In this document: positions 1-12,650 of the stretch, one piece after another
How positions within the stretch are numbered: the stretch's first letter is position 1
Layout of the letters: every line of letters begins with the position of its first letter
Assembly: GCA_021018815.1 (NCBI GenBank)
Contig: JAITYX010000087.1
Span: 1,988,001-2,052,000 of the forward strand
Length of the DNA stretch: 64,000 bases
Origin: Talinum fruticosum
Lineage: Eukaryota; Streptophyta; Magnoliopsida; Caryophyllales; Talinaceae
Direction: 5' to 3'
Notes under the pieces: model-generated
The model's input: the letters and a program-made list of their open reading frames with translations, nothing else
Told to the model about the DNA's origin: nothing
The model's database searches: none
Program-made: the position numbers and the translations under genes

Positions 1-272
1 ACCCCCAATGCTGGATTGGGAGATCCAATGGTGAAGTCTCATTCTTTCTCTTCTTCTCCTCCTAATAGAAGATCCTTGGGAGGAGAGAGAAAATTATTAA
101 TTAATTTTGTATTTTTAAGTCAATTTTTTTGGTCGAACTTTAGTATTGTAATTGTTGATAATGTATCTGAAAATTATATATTTACTATATGGTATGTGTC
201 ATTTTGCACACCAATTCTTCATCTTACTTTTGTTCTTCTTTTGCATTTTCTTGCTTTGCTTCTTCTTGAAAG

Positions 273-2850
273 ATGGTTCTCAAGAATTCCTTGTTTTCAA
301 AAATGCCTAGAAGAAAGGCTCATCCTGTGGGAAGAACTAGATTTGAGAGTCTTACCCAAGACTCCTTCCTCGAGCGCGAATGATGTCTACAAAATGAATG
401 GGATCCAAGTGATCTTCTAGTTGAAGCTGAAAGCCATGTTTCTTCACTCGCCATATCCTCTTCGGTAAGCTAATTGGCTTAAACCTCCTCATTTGCTCAT
501 TTAGAGTAAAGTTTTAACCAAAATCTTGTTGGATTTTGTCTTGCAGAAAGGCTCGATTCGAAGTAGTGGAGCCATCCCAAAGTTCATGGAGACCTGCGAG
601 AGAAGGCATTTTCCTCTCGAGAACGTCATGCATAACGCTGGGTTTGGACCTGTCTTCATCGCCTTACGCCACCTCATTGATAGAAGGGAAAAGGATCCTA
701 TCAGAGCCATCGGTGAGCGGTTTTAGGATACCACCAACACGTTCCACTTCCCATTTGGTGAGATGACAGTAACTCCTTTTGATTTCGCTATATTATCCGG
801 TTTAGGCTTTTCGGGAGAACCTTTAACTTATGACCGGAATTTGTACAAAAACTGTGACTACTTCCGTCACCTCTTCGGTCCTGTAGCTGACAAATTTCCA
901 CATAATAATCACTTTAAATATACCATTCTTTGTGAGGTTGAGGATGAAGCTTTCTGGCATCAACATTCTCCTCAACAACAAGTGAGAGTCGTGCTTGCTC
1001 TTCTCTTAAGCATGGTCCTCTTTTCAGATCAGGTTGCCAAGGTTCATGTTCACTATTTGGTGAACCTAGTGGATCTTGATAGAATAAAGGAGCTCAATTG
1101 GGGTGTTCCCTAGTATAATTGCCTTATTAGGGGCCTCCATGCCGATGCGCGGCATACAAGGCCAAAATCAGATTCTTCTACCAATTACCTTCTTTAAACG
1201 GCTTATGGAAGATCATTGAGGTATGCTCAAATTTTCCTTTCTCCAATTTTTACTTTTCATCTTGTGTGAATAATAAAGATTTACTTGACTTATTAAAATG
1301 TAGCTGTGGTTATACCAATACCTCCCACATCTCTCTCCCGGCTCAACGAATCGGCCCACGTTCTCGGCGTCCGTATCATGGGCTAGAATAAATCTCGGCA
1401 AACTACAATACCTAAGATAGGCCTTTTGAGGTCAACTCTCAACCGTGCTAACTCGGTATGTTACTTCTACTCTCAAAATTTGCTCCAAAATAGGCCAAAA
1501 CGAGCTTTTCAACATATTTTCAGCATTCTGGTCATGCCCACGGCCTGAACCACTACCTGTGGGGTCGCTCGTGGTGCAGTCCAACCCCTTATATCCAAAA
1601 TTTTTGTCCATTTTTCTTGTTGTTTGTCATTCTTGCTTGCTGATTTCTCGATAATTCTTGTATGTAGGCCAAATTCCATCCTTGGGCCTAGCTTCAACTT
1701 CCACATAATGTCCTTATCGCCTATGAATTGAGTGAGAGAAGGATCTTATTTGAAGGTCCTTTTGGATTTTGTTGGTATCTCGGGAGAGGATCACTCCTCA
1801 AATTCGAGTTAACACATGGCCCCCATTTGTTCCGGTCGATCCTCCTTCGACCATGTTCTATTTCAGTTCTTTTTCTCCGATCGAGCAAGCCGTTTACCTC
1901 ACTTTTGAATTTACACACCTCCTATGCCCATCATGTATCTCGCATCATGACTCAACCGGTAAGTGCCCAACTCCTTACTTATAACTTTGAATTTCTTGTA
2001 TAGAAATTAATTATCCTCCTTCTTTTGTAGCTTACGCCTGCTGATATTCACATCCCGAGCCTTAATGTGGATGTTACCATGCCTGAGGGACCTCCTCGTT
2101 TCGTCACGATTCCTGAAATCCCGGAAGAAGAATGTGTTGGGCATCCCTTTCCTAAAAATTGGCGAGGGGTAAGAGTTATGTGCTCTTTTCCTTTTAGTTA
2201 CTTGCTAAAATCATCTTTCTTGTTGATAACCTCAAATAAACTTTGCGAGTACGACTGGGAGCAATCGAGGACCATATCTATTAGATTTCAATCGGCTCTT
2301 CGTAGAATCCAAAATTTCTTTACCGGACTATCTTTTTCTACTTCTCGAGTAAGTCCCCAATTGGTGTAGTGCTAAATTCTTCAAGCTTTTAGTAATATGC
2401 TAATTGCTTTCTTGATCTTGTAGAGATGCCGATCAAGAGCCACTCCCTCCAGTAGTACTGCTTGGTGCGCCCGAAACATCATCCCGGACTTATGAACAAC
2501 AAATGCCTTCTAGTAGTAATGCTAGATAAGGCTCATCACAGCTTTCTTCGCGACATGCTCACCATAGAAGTGCATCCGAAGCAGGACCTAGTGCTTCGGG
2601 CCTAGTACCTCCAATGCAGGACAAGGATTTTCTGAGGAGAGCTTGGACATCATACCCTTACAATCCCTTGATCAACACGGGAACTCTCTTTACTTCCCTC
2701 GGTCTTCTTATAGCGGACCATTACATGGGGATTCTTAGTCTTGGGACCAAGGAGGTGGTTCGTACCAAGGTGATGCAGGTGGCCAATTCTCTATGTTTGT
2801 CTTGGAGGATTTTGGAAATTATATCTTCGATGATGACTCGATAGCGATGT
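273..2850 (+). pseudogene. Plant mobile domain (PMD) protein, decayed split gene
   Basis: PMD proteins (PF10536 type) occur both as host genes (MAIN/MAIL, phosphatase-7 long-form-like) and inside transposable elements; the catalytic role is unknown. Visible structure: exon 1 273-464 from ATG, donor GTAAGC, intron to acceptor TTGCAG at 546, exon 2 547-1220, intron 1221-1303, exon 3 1304-1455, then a likely exon 2031-2168 and C-terminal exon(s) 2424-2850. Exons 1 and 2 join in phase. The family signature is in exon 2: TTNTFHFPFGEMTVTPFDFA followed by a GLGFSGEP-like stretch, then an NWG motif near 1098. Damage: an in-frame TGA in exon 1 (about 378), a TAG where Trp is expected just before TTNTFHF (about 725), a TAG after NWGVP (1111) and frame changes later. 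It could be a captured host gene or an extra ORF of a large retroelement; the family call is firm, the origin is not. Confidence 0.72.
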
Positions 2851-4202
2851 TTGGATGATTCCTTGCTTGCTTCAGCTGCTGCTGATTAATGGACCTCTTA
2901 TAGGGTGTTTGTTTTATTAATATTTATTGTATAATGAGGACTCTTATGCAATAAGATGAAATGTAAGACTTGATTCTTGTAACGCCCCGATTACCATTAC
3001 TTAATAATTCTCTAATTCGAGAATATTAGGCAAGGTCGCAGCTTAAGTTAACGATCGAAGGCGTTACCGCCGCCCTAACAAAAGGACAAGGCTGAATTAA
3101 AATATCATAATAACCGAGTGTCTATTAGTTATGCTTCAGTAAGTTAGGGAAACATTAAATGTTACGTCGCAGGGTGTCATGCTGACTATTTAAGTAAACC
3201 AATCCCAAAGTACAGTTCCGCTACATATTTACGAGATATTAGCGGCCAATACAACAGACTGCGATAGGAAATACGCAATATTTAATTACAACCCAAGGTC
3301 AACCCAAAATTAGCGAGGATGAGAATCACTGTGAGCATCTAACCCATCACGGAACAATGATAATAAAGTATCCAGCTAAGTCTTGCTCCCGTCGGAGCTT
3401 CTTAGGTGAAGGGTCTGTTCACGAGATATTTTTCCTAAAAACAAAAATATCAAAATAATTCGAAGAATGAGTCGAAACTCAGTACGAACATTCCTGCACA
3501 ATCAAATAATTTAGAAACACATTAATTGAGCGCGCGCATTTCAATTCATTTTAGTTTGAAATGAGGGGAGAGAATATAAGTAAAACTTGCTTGCCTAGGT
3601 TATTATCCGAAAGTGGAACCCCTTGATCATTGATACGATCTTTGAATAGGTGCACACCCCGGCCGACCGAGAACCCGAGTTGACACCGCGAGGGTGGAAG
3701 TAAAGAGCATAAGCCCCGATAATTGATAATTGAGCGGGGACCACTTAATTAGGTGACAAAACTTGATTTGCAAATGATTCATTATTAGTTATTTATATAA
3801 GAAATGTTGAGATTTGCTTAAATACGTGAATTTTTGAAGGGTACAGGCAATGAACGTACCTGAGCCGAGAATGTTTGTTTTCTCCCCTTTTTATAAAAAT
3901 CTAAGTTACCAGCTATCCGAGTAATCGAAGTGGCCTCGATTATGTTTCAAATATATTTCCATTGTTAATAATGTTTTTCTTGAGTTTTAATACTTGAATT
4001 TGTATAAGCATTGACGACTTACTTCATCTTCTATATTTGTTACGCAATCAGGTAAACTACGTTTCTCTTACATAACTTCACTGCATTAATTAAGTTTTGA
4101 TCATGGACAACAACGTCTATTAATTAAAGAAGTCGATTAAGCTAATCAAATAACTAATGTTATTTATGTAATTCAGTTCATTTGTTGGCGTGAATTGAAA
4201 AG

Positions 4203-4306
<104 letters not shown>

Positions 4307-4396
4307 ATAATCAATCACTTATCTTTATTATATTTATTAAAAAGATGTGAAACATGCTCTTAATAATTCTTATTATTGCTACCCACATTGTTGTTG

Positions 4397-4398
<2 letters not shown>

Positions 4399-4479
<81 letters not shown>

Positions 4480-4480
4480 T
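4399..4480. repeat. (ATT)n microsatellite
   Basis: About 27 uninterrupted ATT trinucleotides, inside the solo LTR. The poly-Tyr and poly-Leu frames across it are artefacts. Confidence 0.98.
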
Positions 4481-5958
4481 GATGCAATTAACCCGATTAA
4501 TTTGCCAAGCTCAACTTATCTTTCGATCTTTATCCCTAACGTAATTTCTTTATTCCTCATCTATCGAATTCAAACCCATAGGTAAGTGATTATTCAATCT
4601 ATCAATGCCTTTCCATAGGAAGGCTTCACAATTAACCAAATTGCTCAAAATTCATACATATACCAACTTAAGGTCATGAGCATTATTCTCACACAAATTC
4701 ACATTCACAATCACAATTAGGCAAACTTAATGCTCCAAGTTTTCTGCACACCTCTACATTTACACATCATTGACTTTAAGTTCCACGTGCATATTCCCCT
4801 TTCGTTTGATCGATATAATCATTCCCAAAATATAATAAATCCATCAAATTACTCAATTTCTATAACAAGACATCCCTAACCTCATCCACTAAATCATAAT
4901 TTCCCAAAAGGAATCACATTTATTCACATTTATACACAATCAATCCATCAAAATGCTACAACCCAACCATCCACACCAATTCGAATTTTCGAATTCGATC
5001 TTTAAATTCACTCAACAAACATATCTCTAAATCATATACTTCAAGTTACAATTACAATTGCTTAAATGAATGAGGAGCTTGATAATTTAGGGTTTAGCGT
5101 TTACCTTCAAATTCGGAGTGAGGAGTCAAGGAAGACGAGCGGGGGTGGTGGTGCGCGGCAGCTGTACCGGCGACCACCGGCGAGGCGGCGACTAACTCCG
5201 GCGGGCGCTGCGGCTGGGGGTTGGCTGCTAAGTGGGCCGCGGCAGAGGAATCGGGAAGCGGGGAGTAGACGCGGTAAGAGAGAGAAAGGAAGGTAGCGAG
5301 CGCGACAGAGAGAGAAAGGGAGGGAGAGAGAAGGCCGGTGCTCGGTCCTCCGGCCGGCATCGGTCATGCTGGTGGTCGGAGGAGGGCGTCCGCGAGGAGG
5401 GAGGGGCAGGGGAACGACGGGAGGGGCGAGAGGAATGGGAGAGGCAGAGATGAAGGAAATTGATGCCTGAAATCTCCCGATTACATTTATCTCCAGATTT
5501 TAATTTTTTTAATACAAATTCCGGATAATTCAATTTCGGATTTTTCTTTCGAAAAATCTGGTTAATTTATTGTTATTATTTTTGTTTTATTTTTATGTTT
5601 ATTTTTATGTATTTACTTATTTATTTATTATTTTTGTTACTTTTTAAATTTTATTTTATTTTACAGATGATGTTTACAAATTATAAATATAATTGTTCGC
5701 TTGAAATATAATATTAGCGACCTTGTAATTATATACCATCTCATGTAAATTTTAAAATTTACATATGTGTAATTTATTATCATTATTATGAGATTTTTAT
5801 CGGGGCCACTTCGTCGCTTCGAGCTGCATAACACGTACATAAAACTAATTGAAATATAAAATATCGAATTGAAGTGCACGCGCTCAATCATATAAATCTT
5901 GTAATTAATGAATTAATAAAATAAATAATGTGGTTTAGGGTTGGGTTGTTACAATTCT

Positions 5959-6378
5959 AAAAAAATGCATTCTTTTATTTAATATGATGCACAAAACTTA
6001 GGAAATTAACAAAGACAAAAATAAAAAATGGGCACTAGGCCCCATTCCCCCTAAAAGAAAATAATTAAAAAAAGACATCTCAAGTGCATAGTCCAAGTAA
6101 ATTACGCTTCACGGGCTGGGACGAGAAACAGAATAACCAAGAAGCTGCTCGAGCTTGCGAGAAAACACGAAACAGGTCGGACTCGAGGTGGGGCCGTCGT
6201 CGACCATCTGCGAGTCCCACAAGGACTGTAGTGTGCTGTTGTTCTAATTATAATAGGAGTCGAAGAGCTCCCAAAAATGCCTATAAATACGACCGTTCAG
6301 TCGCGATCGAGAAAATATACACACGAAAGTCTTCACTTACCCACACATATCATCCACTTACGTCCATCATAAAAAAAC
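5959..6378 (+). promoter_or_regulatory. Presumed promoter and 5' UTR of the antisense ORF
   Basis: A TATA box, TATAAATA, lies at 6282-6289, 90-97 bases upstream of the ATG at 6379. The spacer is A- and C-rich like a plant leader and has no upstream ATG close to the start. Further left, at about 6026-6056, the minus strand reads a purine tract (TTTTAGGGGGAATGGGG) that resembles a polypurine tract of the facing gypsy element, but no TGTAGACACC-type LTR start follows it. Promoter activity is inferred from sequence only. Confidence 0.5.
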
Positions 6379-8011
6379 ATGGATTTCATGACTAAACTAA
6401 CCCGGTGGATGCATGATATGAGCAACATGGATAGGTCGGGGTTGACCAATTATGGGCTAAATGTCCTCTTTAGCATCCGTCAGGTGAAAATTTATTGGCC
6501 TTTCCTAAGGCCCGCTGCAACTTATTGGGATCACCATCACCATGTCTTTAGGTTTGAGGATAACGAACTGTGTCCCCTGCCTGAAAAGTTCGATGTCATA
6601 CTAGGCAGGTTTTAGGCAAACCAAACTAGCCGTGCCCAAATCCTCACAAAATCTCCATGAAAAGTACCAATACCTTCTAAAAGCGAGTTAAAAGCATCTA
6701 GGGTGGATCCTTATTGGGAATCGGGTTAGCTTAACCAATGTGATGAAGCATTACCGCAACGTGTATGCTTATGTTGAGTCCACCATTATCCCGAGACAGC
6801 GAGCCATAATCGCGTGCTTGATAGGGGATTCCTGCTGGTAGGGGTCACGAGGATTTGGCCCAGGCGTCCTTACTAAGCCTAGTGGAGCGAGTTAGAGGAT
6901 TACTTGTTCCTTAACTCTACTAATTGTTGCTTGAAACCATAATTGATTTAGGCGAGTAGAAGGCGATGCTTGAACAAAATTTTCGCGGTAGCCCCTCGTT
7001 GTGCGGGTAAGCACTAAAACGGAAGCAAACAACGGTAGCAGGGCAATGGCGCCGACCATAAGGCGGCGAGTCCAGCGCGGCCGAGGCCGAGGTGCCTTCG
7101 GTCTACTCCAAAAACCTAACTTTCGTCCCTTTTGCTTCTATCATTATTATTTTTATTATTTCGATTTTGCTCTGTTGGGCCCGAAAGGGTATGCTTGGAC
7201 CATGTAGGACGAGTAATTTATGATTTTGCATATGTGATGTACGGATCCGGCTAATGGAACATCTAAAACTCATTGAAGCTCCCCAGCTTGGACACGTATC
7301 TAGCAACCCACTTTTGCCGGAGGAAATGAACATCGGCGGTAATCGATCGTCCCGCTTCCCAATGGGAGGAATATCTCAAAAATCACACCAATGATCTGTT
7401 ATGGTATGTGAAGCATTGGAAGGTGTCCCAATTCAAAATGCATTCCTCACAACATCCATATATTCATCTATTAAGCTCTGGAGGAGAGCACTTATTACTT
7501 TCCAAGTCGTGTAGTGCGGCAAATGGGTAGAGAACAAGTGATTCAGTTAATAGATTGCATCTAGCTTGCTACTTGTGATTTGTTTAGAGGACACGGTAGC
7601 TCTAGACGAATTAGGTCATGGCCCGAGTATTAGAGAGGTCTTCCAAAAATGTTGACTCCTGTGACCCTAAGGACACCTGACGGAGTTGTAAATATTGTTG
7701 TTTCTCCCTATTATCTAGAGTGGATAATAGAAGTCCCGAGCGATGACAAGCACTAAGACTTAGAGAATTAAACCCTGAAGAAGCCCTTCCTGCTGCTTGC
7801 TCCTTTACAAATTCATAAAGTAGACCCTCGGATGGCTGCCCACGCTCGTTGAAAAGAAACTGAAGCTAAGGAAGATGAAGAGAGGAGAACCCGCCAAATC
7901 CAGGAGCTAAAGGAACGCACTCGAGACGAGGAAAGTGAGTTGAGCGATCCTAAAGGAAAGAAAATGAAAATAGACTAGGACTCGAATTCTTAGGAATTTG
8001 AGATAGAATAA
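6379..8011 (+). pseudogene. Antisense extra ORF of the gypsy element, DUF7745-like, broken
   Basis: The 78-residue opening frame (6379-6615) has the pattern of the plant DUF7745 family found in many retroelement-associated proteins: an NYGL.VL segment, V.IYWPFLRPAATYWD, then VFRFEDNELCPLPEKFDVIL. After the TAG at 6613, similarity-type coding continues (KHYRNVYAYVESTIIPRQRA near 6745-6810). An Arg-rich basic patch lies at about 7056-7100. The end, about 7855-8011, is a charged helix-like tail (KEDEERRTRQIQELKERTRD, then KKMKID), with three stops in its frame. Pol of the facing gypsy element ends at about 8395 on the other strand, so the two are convergent about 380 bp apart. Extra antisense ORFs between integrase and the 3' LTR are known in Tat-type elements; I infer this is one. 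Its function is unknown. Confidence 0.6.
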
Positions 8012-8394
8012 AAGGAGGATTAGTTTTGCCTCTTTAGAACAGGTGTTTATTTGTTTTACAAGTAGTATGCTTGCAATTAAATTCGTTTTATTAGCTATGT
8101 ATTTAGGTAAGTAATAGGCTTACCCTTATTAAATAAAAGTAAGTGTTATGCCATACTTTCATATCTTTATTGCTAACTTAGAGGTAGAATAATAATAGTA
8201 AAGAAAAATTGACATACATATTGGACTGTCTAGTTGGACCATCCGAGCAAATCAACGAATCAAAGAAAACCGAGAAAAGAAAAGGACAACTATGGCCCGA
8301 CCGAGTCCACTTGTTGGTCGGGTGGTGGCGGCGCCCGCCTTGGCCAAACCTGGTTGGGTTAGGCTCGGCTTACTACCTAGGTGTATGCTAGGCG

Positions 8395-9470
8395 TAGTAC
8401 TTCTTCGATTGATCCAGATTGGTATAGTGAAAAATCTCTTCTCCTTCTAAATCGGTTAACTTTCATTGTTCCACAGGGTACAATCTGATTAAGGGCCTCG
8501 CCGATTGGGCTTAAGCTTCCCTCGTAGATCCTAAATTGGAGCTCTCACCTCTCTAAGGACTAAATCCCCAATTTGCAAGTTGCGAGGCTTAACCTTTTTA
8601 TTGAATGCCCTGGATTTATGAGCTCGGTATATTTGGACATTATGCAAGGCATGGAGGCGCCTCTCATCCAGCGAACACTAATTCCTCATAATGTGCTTTA
8701 GCCCACTCAACTTATGGAATTTGACTCTCAACAATTATCCGTAACGCAGAATGACAATCTCAATTGGAAGGACTGCTTCCATGCCATAAACTAGAGAATA
8801 GGGTGTTGCTCATGTGGAGGATCTAATAGAAGTTCCGTAACCCTACAAGGCGAAGGGTAATTTATCCGGCCAATCCTTATAAGTAATCGCCATTTTCTCC
8901 ACTATTCTCCGAATGTTCTTATTGGCGACCTCAAGCCGATCCGTTGGTCCGAGGACGATATGGAGAAGATTTGTGATGTCGAATTTTATACTTATCCAAC
9001 AAATCAACTACTTCCTTCTTGAAATGACTACCATGGTCAATTATAAGCTCGTGGGGCACCCCATAATGACAGATAATATTCCGGGTGATGAATTTGGCTA
9101 CTTGTTTCGACATTAGGGTTGCATAAGAAGCTGCTTCTACCTATTTGGTGAAGTAGTCGATTGCTACTAACACGAATTCGTGACCACTTATTCCCTTTAG
9201 TAGTCACCTTGCCAATAATGTCTATTCCCCAAAATGAAAACGACCAAGGTGAGGATAATTTAGTGAGAAATGACGGGGTTGGTGTTGTAAATTTGCGTAC
9301 ACCGACATTTATAGCACCTCTTAACAATGTCGTGACAATCCGAAGCCATAGTCGACCAATAATAACCAAGTCTCCGAACCTTCGGACCAACATTCTACCA
9401 TTCATATTAGGTCCACATTCTCCTCCATGAATTTCTTCCATGATGCGCTTTGCTTCATGTTGATTGACAC
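8395..9470 (-). pseudogene. Integrase of element G, with GPY/F-type C-terminal part
   Basis: Reading leftwards: a zinc-binding region ([15 protein letters not shown], then SDC and RCYKC in shifted frames), the core with GIDIIGKV, an FVLVAIDYFTK segment, and HYGVPHELIIDHGSHFKKE where the second catalytic Asp sits; PYRPRTNGSA marks the region of the third acidic residue, and a stop follows. The C-terminal part is readable at 8400-8700 (LDERRLHALHNVQ, RNLQIGD, FHYTNLDQSKKYY). At least two frameshifts and several stops interrupt it. The role in the family is insertion of the cDNA into the genome. It is convergent with the plus-strand ORF ending at 8011; the 380 bp between them shows no further gene. 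Confidence 0.85.
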
Positions 9471-9882
9471 AAAGTAAGCTAATCCCGAATTAGTTTTCTT
9501 GAACATCCGACCTTGATTGAGGAAGAATTGTGCAGCCAATATCCGGATGGCTCATTGGGCTCTAGGTGTGGAGTCCAAAGGATACTCTTGTTTTTCTAAG
9601 TACTTGATAAATATCATGATACCAACTGGTATGGTCGATATTAGATATTTCTAAGGCGCAGACGTATGCAAGTTGACTTCGTCACTCGATGTGAATAGGC
9701 ATTGAGTGAATGCCAACATGAATATTAATTATAGATGCTAACTTAGCTAGTGCATTCGCAGATTGATTATCATCCCTAGGAAGGCAAGTGAAAGAAATCT
9801 TCTCGAAGTGATTAGATAATTACGTTAAATGTGCTTGGTAGGGTGCCAAGGCTTCACTACGTACCTTCCCTCTTTGCGAAAT

Positions 9883-10530
9883 CTAGTTGATGATCAAACT
9901 AGAATCAGCGAAAACCCGGATGTTCTTGACCCCGATCTCCGTAGCGACTTCAAGTCTTGTGATACAAGCTTCGTACTCTGCAGCATTATTAGTGACCTCG
10001 AAGTCTAACTTAACTGAAATGGGAGTATGTGTTCCCTCCGATAAGACTAAAAGAATCCTTACTCCAAAGACTTTTTGATTGGAAGTGCCATCAAAATACA
10101 TTGTCCAAATGTCCACCTCTACTTGTAGAATATCTTCGATCGGGAAGTCAAGGTGTTCGGGTTGTGATTCGAGCACGGGTAGATCTGCCAAGAATTCCGA
10201 TACTACTCTTCCTTTGATCGTTTTTTAGTAACAAACTTGAGTTTGAATTCCGATAACATGATAGTCCATCGCGCTATCTTACTACCGATAGTCGGTTGCT
10301 CAAGTATGTACTTAATAGGATTCATGGGTGCTACCACATGTACCGTGTGGGTCAACATGTAGTGTTTGAGCTTCTCTAACGGTGTATATCTAGTCTCATA
10401 GTCCGGAAACTTCTTGCTAAGATAATAGATCGTGCGTTCCTCTTTTCCATCCTGCTTGGGCTAACATGGCTCCCATAGCTATCTCTGTTGTGGTGAGATA
10501 CAAAAGTAAATGTTTCCCTAATTGGGGTGG
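9883..10530 (-). pseudogene. RNase H pair of element G (gypsy RH plus archaeal-type RH)
   Basis: The first RNase H, 10530-10210, reads in shifted frames AMGAMLAQAG, then IYYLSKKFPDYETRYTPLEK and KHYMLTHTVHVVAPMNPIKY. The second is an open frame of 102 residues (10191-9883) with the pattern of the additional RNase H of Tat elements: YFDG (Asp34), NNAAEYEA (Glu72), VFADSSLI (Asp96), which are the expected acidic active-site positions. The stop after Asp96 removes the rest of the domain. RNase H degrades the RNA template during reverse transcription. The duplicated domain is the main reason for assigning G to the Tat/Ogre branch. Confidence 0.85.
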
Positions 10531-10532
10531 AA

Positions 10533-11390
10533 CTAACACTCTGGAGGAATGTATTCCTTAACCTTCTCGAATGCTTGTTGGCAATCGACATCCCAAATGG
10601 GCTCGGATCCTTTCTTTAACTTCTTAAAAATAGGTTCATAAACCATCGTCAATTTTGATATGAAATGATTGATATACTGTAAACGTCCTAGAAAGCCCCT
10701 TATCTCCTTTTCCGGGCTTGGTGGAGGGATTTCCTTAATAGCCTTGATCTTGGATGGATCAACTTTGATTCTTGTAAGACTAACAACATAGCCTAACAGT
10801 TTACTAGAGGTCACCCCAAAGGCACACTTTTGAGGGTTAAGGTGCATGTTATATTTCTCGAGTCTATGGAAGAATTTTCTCGGGTTGGGTAAGTGCCCTG
10901 CTCTGTCCTTGGATTTTATGATCATATCATCTACATATACCTCGACTTCTTTATGGATCATATCATGCAGTAGTGTTGTTGCTATCCTTTGATACGTTGC
11001 ACCCGCATTTTTGAGCCCAAACGGCATCACCACATAGCAATAAGTCCCCCATTGAGTGATGAAGGTCGTCTTTTCCATGTCTTTTTCAGCCATCATCACC
11101 TGATTATATCCGGCGTAACCATCCATAAATAAGAGTAGAGCATGACCCGCTGTATTATCTACCGGAAGATCAATATGAGGAAATGGGAAATCATCTTTAG
11201 GACTAGCCTTATTTAAATCCTCGAAGTCGACGCACATACGAACCCCGCCATCTTTGTTCGGGACCGGAACTATATTTGCTACCCACCGAGGATAGTGAAC
11301 TACCTTAATAAACCCGGCTTCTAACTTTTTCTGAACCTCTTCCTTAATCTTCGAGGCCCATTCCGGTTTCATCTTTCTCAACTTTTACTT
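10533..11390 (-). pseudogene. Reverse transcriptase of element G
   Basis: This is the longest open frame of the window (282 residues, 11381-10533). Motifs in order: FIKVVHYPRWVANIVPVPNK (residues 24-43), VRMCVDFEDLNKASPKDDFP (47-66), LFMDGYAGYNQV with the first catalytic Asp87, VVMPFGLKNAGATYQR (117-132), VEVYVDDMIIKS with the YVDD box at 149-152, LNPQKCAFGV, then FLGRLQYINHFI in the connection region. All three catalytic Asp are present. The frame is open across the fingers, palm and thumb, unlike the other parts of pol. The start Met is only the first ATG of the open stretch; the natural product is a polyprotein. Confidence 0.95.
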
Positions 11391-12650
11391 AATCGGCTTA
11401 GCATCTTTATAAAGCGGAATTTTGTGTTCTTCTATGCTTAGATCTATACCCGACATGTCTTTGGAGGACCATGCAAAGACAGATGAACTCTATGAGGAGT
11501 GAAGTGAATTGCTTCTACTCTTCTACACCTAAAGTTTTTCCAATCTTAACTTCTTGGGGTTGATTGGTTGACCCCATATTGATTATTATTGTTTCCTCTA
11601 TTATTGGTGAGCATTTTTCATGATCTTCCATAACTTTTATTAATTCTTTCGGAATTTCTTATTCATCATTAGAGGCAAAACAATTAAGAACAAAAGGAGG
11701 CAAGGAGCAAGCAGAAAGATTCACTTTATTGAATGAGGAAATGGGTACATCGGACTCGAAACTGAATTGGAAATGACATAATTAAAACTAGAAACAATAG
11801 TAAAAGAAGAAAAATACAAGCCCTAACACTAGACTCAAAGGGAAGGCGCACTCCTAGGTTGACAGACAAATTCTTGGCCCTCCTCGAGCATCAATCCAAG
11901 TAATATGCTTGGATCCTTCTTCGTCGAGCATCGGTGATGAACCTGGATGGATCGAACCGTAAATGCGACATAGCTCGTGATAGTACTAAAATAGAGTTCC
12001 CTTCTAGATTACTCTCTTAACCGAACGAAAGCCGAGAAGATGGTTTCCGGCGAGATTGGTCCAATCTAATGTGGATTGTCCCTTTTGAGAAGGTGAGGTG
12101 CCTCCTCTTCCGAATATAGCAATCATTGAAGATTTCTAAACCAGGTACTAGGATACCCTTCTCCTTGATATAATAGGGCTCGGGAAAACCATAATAAGGG
12201 AAATTATCTCCTTCTCTAAGAAATTGTCCATTCAGGGTATAAAGGACGAGGCTTAATAGAGCGGATCGTGTGTGGTGCAATCCTCCTTACTTGGACTTTC
12301 CACTTGGCTTGAGCTATTTCCTTAGTGGTAGGTTGATAGCCTAGCGCAAAATTGTAGTTGTTAGTGGGTTCAAGGGGTGGAAAAATAGGGTGGTATGCCC
12401 TTTGGCTCGCGGCAAGACACTGGAAAATACCCTTTCTTCTTAAGCATCGATTGGACAGTAAGGTTTCCATAAGGGTTAAAGGTAAAAGGTGCTTAATCCC
12501 TTTCTAAGGCAGCCACAGTTTCAAATCCATATAATTCTTCATCATTAGCATCATGCTCGATCTCTACTCGAGACTCTTTGGAGGTAATAGTAGCACAAAG
12601 ATTATCCCCGTTAATAGTTATGACCGACCTTTGGTGATCATTTTGACTTT
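11391..12650 (-). pseudogene. Protease-RT linker of element G
   Basis: Short minus-strand frames at 12470-12216 and 12280-12017 belong to the spacer between protease and RT. The first contains FALGYQPTTKEIA, resembling the FGLGYKP-type linker of Tat elements. Region 11391-12016 has no open frame longer than about 60 codons and shows no motif I can name; it is presumably decayed pol coding sequence. Confidence 0.55.

Noticed and set aside
5066..5533. Overlapping ORFs on both strands in a GC/GA-rich block
   Set aside because: Low-complexity Ser/Arg/Pro translations in all frames, inside the solo LTR; no domain.
6026..6056. Polypurine tract of element G on the minus strand
   Set aside because: Purine run is suitable but is not followed by the LTR start, so it is not called as the PPT.
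9161..9430. 89-residue plus-strand ORF
   Set aside because: Shadow of the minus-strand integrase.
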